From: a virus
DNA length: 64,000 bases
Reading direction: 5' to 3' (one strand)
IMG/VR virus record: IMGVR_UViG_3300002460_000021
Location: 34,682 to 98,681 of that record
Numbering within the stretch: the first letter of the stretch is position 1; every line of letters starts with the position of its first letter. The notes under the pieces are model-generated. The model searched no databases. It worked only from the letters and a program-made list of their open reading frames with translations, and was not told where the DNA came from. Made by a program: the position numbers and the translations under genes. Below, in pieces: positions 57,446 through 64,000 of the stretch.

Positions 57446-59350
57446 TTAAGAGACTACTGGAGGATCGGTATGATCCTCATCAGGATTGTCTGCCGCTAAT
57501 TGAATTGCAAACGCGTCAAACGGCATACGCCGTTGCCAGTGTGCTTCCACTAGGCGATAGCGCCCGTTCATTCCGAAGCGTGTTCCCCACGAATTAGGCC
57601 CACCGGGGCACCATTCTTGTCGCCTGGCTGAGTAGTGTAGTTCGTCTTGTGCTAGCGCATGTCCGCCAATGGGCATTTTGGCCACGGGGGCAATACCCTC
57701 GCCATCAAGATCACCGAAGTCACGATCGACTAGAATACCGGACACTACAAGAAATCCGAGTGTAAGCGCTGTACACAATTCATCAAAGCTATTCAGTTTA
57801 TAGGCCTCGGCAATGACATTCTTCTTTGCTTCTACAAATGCCTCCTTGGGGAACTGATTTCGAAACATTGCGCCGCGCGGCATAACTCGTTCGGGGGCAA
57901 TCCCATAGGTCTTGAGGGCAACCAGGGCGTCTGAGATAACGGCGCCTTCGTCGCGGCCGCCGTTGATCAGGCCGTAAACAAAGTGTGCGGACAGGTCTTC
58001 CAGAGGCTGCCCGGAAATAACGCGTGCTTTGGCGGCTGCAGAAGCCGAAGCCTGACCTGTGCAGTTATGGACACCGATACTTTCTGCTACATAACTATTA
58101 TCTCCAGCAACCTCAAAATTATACACTGGACCAGAAAATTTAACTGCCTCTATTTTATGTACTTTCCGCCAAACATGTTTAGTATCCTGTGTAGCATAAC
58201 GATTACATTCCGATGCACACGTAACATAATCTAAATCCCAGCGCGGTTGCCTGTACTTTACACCGTGGCTTGGTCTTTGTTGCGAATAACGAATGGTCGG
58301 TTGTTTTCCAGTCGCGTTGGCTATGTCAAACATCGATAATGTTAAGTCGTGGGATATGCTTACACCGTTGGTAGTGTTACGCCTAGTGAAGCCATCTCCG
58401 TCCAACCAACCTTGTAGTATTGCGGCCATAAAGTCGGCGGGCCCGGATGTTATGTCTGGATGTAATTTTTTATTCCCGGCACCGTTGGAGCACAGCGCCT
58501 CGAATAGCAAAGCCCACGTTTTGCCGAAAATTATTACGTTAATTGAGTTATTGGGACGCCGCTGTACACTGGCTTCCAAGCCCCACTCTTCGCGTAAAAG
58601 TTCAACCAGCTCTGCTACGAGCGTATGTTCCTCTGTAATATTAAAAGTCCAAAGTACACTTGAACCGCTCGTACAGCCTTCGGCAAGAAATAATCCAAAA
58701 ATTCGCCCAGCGCCCTTAGTTAAATGTATAATGTCAGGTATGTGTATAATTATGTGAGTTTTAGCAGCACGGCCGCAAACCCCGGCGAATTTCTTGGCCT
58801 TTCGCTTACGTACTAGACTCCTATGTAATACAACGTGATCTCCTGTTTGTAAAATATTATTTGTACACGGTAAAAATTTCGGTAGCGCTACGGTATCGTT
58901 TTCTTGAAGATCTCTTACCGCAACATATCCTCGTTTGGTAAGTATCGGGTGTTCCGCTGTAGCAGCCAGATGGCGGTGCCCCCACAGCTGTAAACGCAGC
59001 AATTCTTTTGGTTCAGTCCGCACTGTTAAATTAACTACAGTTCCTATATTGCCTTCGGCTGTTAATACGCGATCCAGCAAACAAATTTTCTCTATTGGTC
59101 TTTGGCTGCCGTCCGCCATTCGAATACGAGTACCCGCGGGGAAGCAGCTGCTTTCGGACCCCTGGTCTCTAATTGCGACGCCGCCGTCCATCTTCATCTC
59201 TTGCCACTTAGCGCGCGGCAGGACCGCTTTAGCATCTGCCCAGGCCGGCAGCGCACAATTAAGATGTGGCGGCAGACAGGCTAACGCCCGGTATTCGCCC
59301 GCTTGTTCAATTACCGGAATTCCGGCGTCGTTGTAGATAATCTCACTCAT
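57446..59350 (-). CDS. Papain-like (C1) cysteine protease containing an intein
   Basis: 634 residues before splicing. The extein has 68 residues ending IRDQGSESS and 205 residues beginning CTGQASASAAA. Joined they give the papain active site: the Gln of DQG, the catalytic Cys430, the His in IGGHALA and the Asn in GGPNSWGTRFG. There is no clear signal peptide. The spliced protein is about 273 residues. Phage-encoded papain-like proteases are rare; this one lies in the cytochrome cassette within the tail module, so a role in entry or virion maturation is possible. Without splicing it should be inactive. Confidence 0.85.
   Translation of the reverse strand: MSEIIYNDAGIPVIEQAGEYRALACLPPHLNCALPAWADAKAVLPRAKWQEMKMDGGVAIRDQGSESSCFPAGTRIRMADGSQRPIEKICLLDRVLTAEGNIGTVVNLTVRTEPKELLRLQLWGHRHLAATAEHPILTKRGYVAVRDLQENDTVALPKFLPCTNNILQTGDHVVLHRSLVRKRKAKKFAGVCGRAAKTHIIIHIPDIIHLTKGAGRIFGLFLAEGCTSGSSVLWTFNITEEHTLVAELVELLREEWGLEASVQRRPNNSINVIIFGKTWALLFEALCSNGAGNKKLHPDITSGPADFMAAILQGWLDGDGFTRRNTTNGVSISHDLTLSMFDIANATGKQPTIRYSQQRPSHGVKYRQPRWDLDYVTCASECNRYATQDTKHVWRKVHKIEAVKFSGPVYNFEVAGDNSYVAESIGVHNCTGQASASAAAKARVISGQPLEDLSAHFVYGLINGGRDEGAVISDALVALKTYGIAPERVMPRGAMFRNQFPKEAFVEAKKNVIAEAYKLNSFDELCTALTLGFLVVSGILVDRDFGDLDGEGIAPVAKMPIGGHALAQDELHYSARRQEWCPGGPNSWGTRFGMNGRYRLVEAHWQRRMPFDAFAIQLAADNPDEDHTDPPVVS
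58064..59146 (-). mobile_element. Intein with LAGLIDADG endonuclease, at the catalytic cysteine
   Basis: Residues 69-429 (361 residues). The N-terminal Hint block begins CFPAGTRIRMADGSQRPI. Block B includes TAEHPILTKRG. LAGLIDADG-like motifs are GRIFGLFLAEGCT and LQGWLDGDGF. The C-terminal block is SGPVYNFEVAGDNSYVAE and ends GVHN before the +1 Cys. The +1 residue is the catalytic cysteine of the protease. All splicing residues appear present. Confidence 0.88.
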
Positions 59351-59351
59351 A

Positions 59352-60092
59352 TTAATTGCCCCTCAGTATCTTTACTCGCGCGATTATGTCCGCCTCGGCA
59401 GTTGGCAGCGGCACAGCAACCAGTACCTTGCCGCCATTGTTCTGGATAATTAAAGCGGGGACGCTACCAATCTGCTGTAAGACAGGCGAAAAATTCTTAC
59501 GTTCTAGCGCCGGATCCCTGACGCTGTAAATTCGTGGGATAGCGTTTAGGTCGGCTAGAGCTTTGCGTAACGTAGTAGATACTAGCAGCTTACCCAGCTC
59601 GGGTGTGCGTTTTTGTGGGTCTTCTACTATAGTTACATGTAATTGATCGCTAGCGGGTGTTGGAGTTGGAGTAGGTTCAGGCGTAGGGCCTGGTGTTGGC
59701 GAGGGCCTGGGGTCGGGCGGAGTCACAATAACCTCCGTGCGTGCGGCAGGCGTCAATTTTCCATTAACAACGCCGACGCAAAATATCATGACAGTGGCTT
59801 CGGTGGGCGGAACGCTAACAATTAATTCCTTGGTTGTCGTATTCTCTTGATATTTTAGCTTGGGATGAGTGCCAATAACAATCCAACGTACATCTCCTGT
59901 GCACTTGGCTGTTACTAGTACGAAGCCTTCGTCATACGCCACCTTCTGTGGCGCGCTAATTTCTAGGCCTTCGACTTTAAATTCGGCGGCAGCTGCCGCC
60001 GGTGCAGGTGCCTTGTCTTTCTCTTTGTCCGCGCCGAATGCGGTAGTGAGAAACATCCCTGCTACAATCAGGGCATACAATATCCTTGTCAT
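59352..60092 (-). CDS. Exported protein with Pro-rich linker and thioredoxin-like end
   Basis: 246 residues from the ATG at 60092, with AAGGAG 6 nt upstream. Signal peptide (TRILYALIVAGMFLTTAFGA), then an Ala/Lys spacer and an Ig-like beta domain (KVAYDEGFVLVTAKCTG...WIVIGTH). A Pro/Thr linker follows (PTPGPTPEPTPTPTPA). The last 80 residues (IPRIYSVRDPALERKN, SVPALIIQNNGGKVLVAVPL) look like a thioredoxin fold without CxxC. It is the first gene of the cassette, one nucleotide before the protease gene. Confidence 0.68.
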   Translation of the reverse strand: MTRILYALIVAGMFLTTAFGADKEKDKAPAPAAAAAEFKVEGLEISAPQKVAYDEGFVLVTAKCTGDVRWIVIGTHPKLKYQENTTTKELIVSVPPTEATVMIFCVGVVNGKLTPAARTEVIVTPPDPRPSPTPGPTPEPTPTPTPASDQLHVTIVEDPQKRTPELGKLLVSTTLRKALADLNAIPRIYSVRDPALERKNFSPVLQQIGSVPALIIQNNGGKVLVAVPLPTAEADIIARVKILRGN

Positions 60093-60156
60093 ATACGGCT
60101 CCTTCATGAAATCTAGTACGAAACATTACCATTGGTAAGCGCCGGCTGTCCACAGC

Positions 60157-60170
60157 AATATCCGGATATT
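60157..60170. promoter_or_regulatory. 14-bp palindrome, site 9
   Basis: Perfect core, overlapping the TAA stop of the baseplate J-like gene and 65 nt upstream of the first cassette gene (60092). With site 8 it flanks the cassette. Confidence 0.75.
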
Positions 60171-61821
60171 AGGCTACTGTTATTGTCACGTCGCTAGCGC
60201 GGCAAAAGAAGCCCACGGTGTTGGCAGTGACTAAATTAGCAGCGTCTGTACCAACATCTAGCGTAGTGCTTGTAGCCGATAAATTTATATCCGTATTATC
60301 TGCCCGATGCACGCGTCCGGCCAGAGTTGAGGTGGTAATGGTGTTACCTGCGGGTAATAACGCCTGTATCGCCGCGGTGGCAACTGCAACCGCCGCCTTG
60401 CCAGTGAAGCCAATATTATTAATGGCGTCGGCGGCCGCTTGTTTTAGCGGACCAGTAACTAGAGCGGCCGTTCCCGAAGATTGTGTAATTGTTACCGCCG
60501 CCGTTACAAAGCAGGGCACCGGGGCGCGTACGAGCGCATCCCCAGCCAAGCTGCGATTGTTGGAGTTTGACAATGCGTCTTGTAACGCGGTTACGCCGGG
60601 CAAAACTCTAACAAACACGCTATAAGCTTTAGTGGATACGTTTACAGTCAACCCGGATATCGAAGTGTCTGTATCCGTAAATTGCACTGTAGATGTTTCA
60701 TACCTGCTATAAGCAGCTTCTGTAGCTGCAGTTATGTCTGGTAGGAAGATAGTGCTATCAGTGGTTCCTACCGAAATATCGTATCCACGTGTTTCCTGGT
60801 TTATGGTGTAGCCAGCTAGCGCAGTATTGTTGTCGTTGGCCGGGAGTAGTATTTTCTCAATCTCATAGAACCCCGGGGCGTCGTCACGAGTAATCGTAAA
60901 TTGCCACTTACCCTGGCCTCCGGCCGTACTAATCAAAGTAGCTGTTTTAGTTAATTTAACTGACTGCCATAGCGCTTGCGTACGTACCCACACATCTATA
61001 CGGCCTGGGAGCGTAACTGGAAGAATACTGTGGTTACGGCGCTGCTCAGCGTCACCAAAGCCGGTTACAGAGGATGCCAGTATGTTGGCAAATCCTGTCT
61101 GCGCGCGTATTAGCCCATCTACGCCTGTTCGGTTAGCTAGCGATCGCGAAGTCCAGCTACTCTGCTGCCGCGCTAGCAGCTGAGCGTTTGTTTCCGCATC
61201 AGTGCCGCCGGTAAAGTCAGTTGCTACATATGTCGATGAAAGACCTGAGATTGTCGGTGTTGCAGTTAACGCAGCCAGCCGCGGCAAGTTGCCAGCGGTG
61301 CCCACGGCAGTGTCTGTTACGGAGACTGTAAATACGAATGTACCGTTGCCCACGGCAGATATTAGGCGATCAGTAGTTGCTACCACGTTTACTGAAGAAG
61401 TTCGTCCTGTAAATGCAGAGAGTGTCTTATACGTTCTGCCGGCGCCGTCGGTGAAAGTCTGTCCCAGAGGAATTGTTACAGTCACCAGCGAGGTTAGTAC
61501 GATAGCTACAGTACCAGTAGCAGAGGTTCCTGAAGACGGGGTGATACGATAATTTGACATTAACCTGGCGACGGTATCAGCATCCGCCAATGTTGGATCG
61601 GCTGTAATTTCTCGCAAACTATTGGACCGGCGAATACGGTCTATATTATCCTGGTTCACTGCCGCCATGGCGGACGAAAGCACAAGCACTAGATCGTGGA
61701 CCGCGCCGCGTTTAAAGTCGGCTGTCGGGTAGGCCGCCTGCAGCATTGACTTAACTAGCTGCAGGTTAGCGTCAAATGTAGCTTGGTCAAGCTCATCAAT
61801 AGAGGTAACTGTAAGCCCCAT
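60169..61821 (-). CDS. Baseplate J-like protein
   Basis: 550 residues. The start (VTSIDELDQATFDANLQLVKSM), VTIPLGQTFTDGAGRTYKTL and FTGGTDAETNAQLLARQQSSWTS match the baseplate J/gp47 family. The rest is Thr/Ser/Ala-rich beta structure. It forms part of the contractile-tail baseplate. It is followed by palindrome site 9. The stop codon is in that site. Confidence 0.85.
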   Translation of the reverse strand: MGLTVTSIDELDQATFDANLQLVKSMLQAAYPTADFKRGAVHDLVLVLSSAMAAVNQDNIDRIRRSNSLREITADPTLADADTVARLMSNYRITPSSGTSATGTVAIVLTSLVTVTIPLGQTFTDGAGRTYKTLSAFTGRTSSVNVVATTDRLISAVGNGTFVFTVSVTDTAVGTAGNLPRLAALTATPTISGLSSTYVATDFTGGTDAETNAQLLARQQSSWTSRSLANRTGVDGLIRAQTGFANILASSVTGFGDAEQRRNHSILPVTLPGRIDVWVRTQALWQSVKLTKTATLISTAGGQGKWQFTITRDDAPGFYEIEKILLPANDNNTALAGYTINQETRGYDISVGTTDSTIFLPDITAATEAAYSRYETSTVQFTDTDTSISGLTVNVSTKAYSVFVRVLPGVTALQDALSNSNNRSLAGDALVRAPVPCFVTAAVTITQSSGTAALVTGPLKQAAADAINNIGFTGKAAVAVATAAIQALLPAGNTITTSTLAGRVHRADNTDINLSATSTTLDVGTDAANLVTANTVGFFCRASDVTITVA

Positions 61822-61832
61822 ATATAGCTCCG

Positions 61833-62297
61833 TTAAGCCACAAAACGACGTCCGGGCGCGGATGGATCGATAACCAGCGGTAGATTAATTAACCCCGAAT
61901 CCCCGGCCTTGTTTTTAATTAAAATGGTCAGTTGCAATAGCCCCGGTGCCACCACTACTTTTTGTATGCCGGCACCTCCAAAACGTTCAGAGTCCGGGTC
62001 TGCGACTGTCTCTTCAGCTGATAGACTACCAGCTAGTTGATTTAAAGCTTGATTGAAGGATACAAAGGCATCAAATTCTGACAACACCTGACCGGGCGCC
62101 AAACTGTCTATAAAGCTAGTGCCGCGCTGGGGCAGGAACGGCAATGAGCCAGTGCTGGTTAGCAGTTCCAAAAGAACTCGCTGGGCCAGTTTTTCCGCTC
62201 CTGTTATTGTACGCCCACTAGGAGAGTCCGCACTGACTATTGTCTGCGTTACGGCGGTAGCGGATGTTTGAAAAAGGGCTAGATCATATGTAGCCAT
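61833..62297 (-). CDS. Baseplate wedge-type protein (gp25/GpW-like)
   Basis: 154 residues: TGAEKLAQRVLLELLTSTGSLPFLPQRGTSF has the pattern of gp25-like baseplate proteins. SFNQALNQLAG and a beta-rich end, LQLTILIKNKAGDSGLI, follow. It is located just upstream of the J-like gene, as usual. The start overlaps the upstream gene stop (TAATG). Confidence 0.7.
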   Translation of the reverse strand: MATYDLALFQTSATAVTQTIVSADSPSGRTITGAEKLAQRVLLELLTSTGSLPFLPQRGTSFIDSLAPGQVLSEFDAFVSFNQALNQLAGSLSAEETVADPDSERFGGAGIQKVVVAPGLLQLTILIKNKAGDSGLINLPLVIDPSAPGRRFVA

Positions 62298-62779
62298 TAG
62301 GCCTCCGCAGATATAGCGGGCCCAGAATACCCGCTTGCTAGCGTATTTAGCAGATAATCTTTAACTGCGGCAAACACACTGAATTCTCCGCCATGACCAC
62401 GTCGGCGGCCGGCTGCGTGGTAATTACACCGTACTGAGGAAGCGTGCCGCGCACGAAAGGCGCGCTCCATGGCGGCAATATAGTCTAATTGGACTTTAGA
62501 CACATAACGATCGGCCAGTCTGCCACCAGCGACAGTGCCGGCCGTTTCCACCGCTTCGGCGTACGCGGCGTTAAATTCATCGCGGCAGAATGCGTCTCCT
62601 ATGCCCGAGATGTTGAATAGATCTCCATTCCATGTTTCCAGAGATGGCATCATCCATAGACGCTGTACACTGGGCGCTACGCCACTGACGAGTACGCTTT
62701 CGCCTGTAGTAAGCGCAGTGCTCTGGAGCTCAGTAAATTGCCTGTCTAGGCAAGTATTTCCAACCTCTGCGATTGGCAT
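62297..62779 (-). CDS. Hypothetical baseplate-associated protein
   Basis: 160 residues. LFNISGIGDAFCRDEFNAAYAEAVETAG and QLDYIAAMERAFRARHASSV are helical; RCNYHAAGRRRGHGG is a basic loop. It is between the sigma-like gene and the gp25-like gene, overlapping both. Not recognised. Confidence 0.62.
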   Translation of the reverse strand: MPIAEVGNTCLDRQFTELQSTALTTGESVLVSGVAPSVQRLWMMPSLETWNGDLFNISGIGDAFCRDEFNAAYAEAVETAGTVAGGRLADRYVSKVQLDYIAAMERAFRARHASSVRCNYHAAGRRRGHGGEFSVFAAVKDYLLNTLASGYSGPAISAEA

Positions 62780-63531
62780 TAGTAGATCCCTGCTGACGGC
62801 GCCATTTCAATTTTTTCTTGAATTTTAGCTTTGCGCTGGCTGACGGCACCAGGCGATAACCGTAACTTGGCCGCGAGTTCTTGGTTAGATAGAATAGGAC
62901 GGCCGTGCAGCCCGGCGGTATGCTCCAAAATAGACTGCGATATTGGGTCGAGGTCGGCGTGTACAAACTTTAGCCAGGCTTCCTGTGTAGCTGCCTTCAT
63001 GGGCGAGATAACCCCAGGCGCTGTAACGTGTGTTCCCTCTTCATCGTGGCGAATTTGAGAACCCTCTGCGTAGGATGGGCGCAATCCTCGTGCGTAGCTT
63101 ATGCGCTTTAACGAGAGCCCGGTATGATCGGCCAATTCTGCGTCGGATGGCTCTCGCCCCAGCGTGTCACGTAGCGTTGCCTCGCCGCCATGCAGGTGGC
63201 CCAGGTCCAAAAGAAGTTGTTCTGGTATGTGCACAGCCTGTAACTCTTTTGTGGCCACGCGACGCAACGACTGTAACTGAGTAAGTAGATGAGTTCGTAT
63301 CTTAGAACGATTAGGATCGTAGTTCTGCAGCGCGGACAAGGTTAATTGCTTGGCCTTACCAACTAGAGTAGGGCTAGCTGCGGAACCGCCGCCATAACTC
63401 CTTATAGCTTCTGTTATTACAGGCTGAACAGTCTTTAACAGTTGACCAGACGTTTCCGGATTAGGGGATTTGCGCCAAGCCGTGTAATGGTCGGCGAACT
63501 CTGGTTCGAGGTAGTTTTTATTCGGCAACAT
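62779..63531 (-). CDS. Sigma-70-like transcription factor
   Basis: 250 residues from the ATG at 63531, with AAGGAGG at ideal spacing; a longer start at 63564 lacks one. The order is an N-terminal helical part (YDPNRSKIRTHLLTQLQSLRR, like region 2/3), then LRDTLGREPSDAELADHTGLSLKRI (region 3 helix-turn-helix). The end (LSNQELAAKLRLSPGAVSQRKAKIQEKI) is region 4 type. It could direct RNA polymerase to phage late promoters. It sits at the end of the tail block. Confidence 0.8.
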   Translation of the reverse strand: MLPNKNYLEPEFADHYTAWRKSPNPETSGQLLKTVQPVITEAIRSYGGGSAASPTLVGKAKQLTLSALQNYDPNRSKIRTHLLTQLQSLRRVATKELQAVHIPEQLLLDLGHLHGGEATLRDTLGREPSDAELADHTGLSLKRISYARGLRPSYAEGSQIRHDEEGTHVTAPGVISPMKAATQEAWLKFVHADLDPISQSILEHTAGLHGRPILSNQELAAKLRLSPGAVSQRKAKIQEKIEMAPSAGIY

Positions 63532-63557
63532 CGCGGCCTCCTTGCCATTACTTGATT

Positions 63558-64000
63558 CTAACACATTTTTGATAGTGCCGAAATAACACTGCGGGTCGTC
63601 AAATCGTCAGATACCATAAGACCGATAGTTGAAGCCCACTGTGCTATTGTATCACGATATTCATTTAAACCGCCCGTATTATAAATTACCGTGTCGCAGC
63701 TAGCCCTAGTGTACGTTACCGTGGGATCCTCGGCATTACCAGGGCGGCAGACCCATATAATATGATCTAGCAAGTGTTCCGCGCGCGCGGCTTCCAATTC
63801 GCACTTATCACGAATTCCAACAACTATCTCACCCAGCGCCAACGATTCTCTAATAAGCCTAGCGGGATCGTTTTTACGGTACTCGTCTAGGTACTGCTTC
63901 CACAGCATCCTATGCTGATGGCGACGCTCCCAGGCCAGCATCTGACAAATTCCTAGACGCTGAGACATATACGGCAGGCCGGCCCAGCTGAGCGAGCCGG
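63558..64000 (-). CDS. Nucleoside-monophosphate-kinase-like protein, N-terminus outside window
   Basis: The frame is open to the right edge, so the protein is incomplete here; an ATG at 63968 is internal. VVGIRDKCELEAARAEHLLDHIIWVCRPG and SCDTVIYNTGGLNEYRDTIAQW resemble the C-terminal half of phage deoxynucleoside monophosphate kinases. The P-loop would lie off the window. A role in supplying nucleotides is inferred. Confidence 0.55.
   Translation of the reverse strand, partial: GSLSWAGLPYMSQRLGICQMLAWERRHQHRMLWKQYLDEYRKNDPARLIRESLALGEIVVGIRDKCELEAARAEHLLDHIIWVCRPGNAEDPTVTYTRASCDTVIYNTGGLNEYRDTIAQWASTIGLMVSDDLTTRSVISALSKMC

Noticed and set aside
57446-59350. Reading the protease region as two genes or a frameshifted pseudogene
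   Set aside because: One frame is open throughout; the central part has all intein blocks and the flanks join to a full papain active site.
8861-60170. Treating the repeated palindromes as a CRISPR array or inserted transposon ends
   Set aside because: Copies are kilobases apart with no regular spacing, no spacers, no cas genes and no target-site duplications.

Overview
The window reads as part of a large tailed double-stranded DNA phage genome (or a prophage of one). It carries a phage replisome, a terminase large subunit, many tail and baseplate genes, homing-type elements and a large number of tightly packed small genes. Nearly everything is on the minus strand. The plus-strand exceptions are terL (28617-30437), two genes at 32359-34046, and a homing endonuclease at 51104-51622. 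I saw no tRNA, rRNA or CRISPR array. Portal and major capsid genes are not in the window, so the genome is larger than 64 kb. The host is probably Gram-negative: heptose synthesis and GT9 glycosyltransferases are present. The secreted c-type cytochromes and Val/Ala/Pro-rich exported proteins resemble those of Planctomycetes. That host call is an inference from family resemblance only.

Layout: (1) 1-634 is a truncated IscB/IsrB-like OMEGA nuclease, with a structured leader at 635-1021 that fits an omega RNA. (2) 1022-16956 is the replication and nucleotide-end block, read right to left. It holds bifunctional HldE, SbcD, SbcC, an SF2 helicase, a DnaB-like helicase, a DnaG-like primase, and a DNA polymerase with an N-terminal uracil-DNA-glycosylase-like domain. 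(3) 17021-28618 is an accessory block: a solo TnpB, two Bro-N proteins, an HNH nuclease, many small zinc-binding or hypothetical proteins, and a hairpin-rich non-coding region at 21495-22389. (4) 28617-41388 holds TerL, a second zinc-finger primase-like protein, a GNAT acetyltransferase, a run of hypotheticals and a MoxR ATPase/VWA pair. (5) 41484-54383 is the tail-fibre and glycosylation block: two GT9 proteins, an FkbM methyltransferase, another glycosyltransferase, Ser-rich tail proteins and GGDLSGTYPNPTV-type proteins. (6) 54463-60092 is a cassette of exported proteins: two c-type cytochromes, a thioredoxin-like protein, and a papain-like protease split by an intein at its catalytic cysteine. 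(7) 60169-64000 holds baseplate genes, a sigma-like factor and a partial nucleotide kinase.

Three patterns run across the window. A perfect 14-bp palindrome, AATATCCGGATATT, occurs nine times, mostly just upstream of minus-strand transcription units, like a dispersed operator or stoperator. At least ten short Ser/Tyr/Arg/Trp-rich proteins (64-76 residues) fill the gaps between replication genes and form an array at 22390-23553. HldE, two Cys-rich GT9 enzymes and Ser-rich tail proteins together suggest phage-encoded O-heptosylation of the virion.
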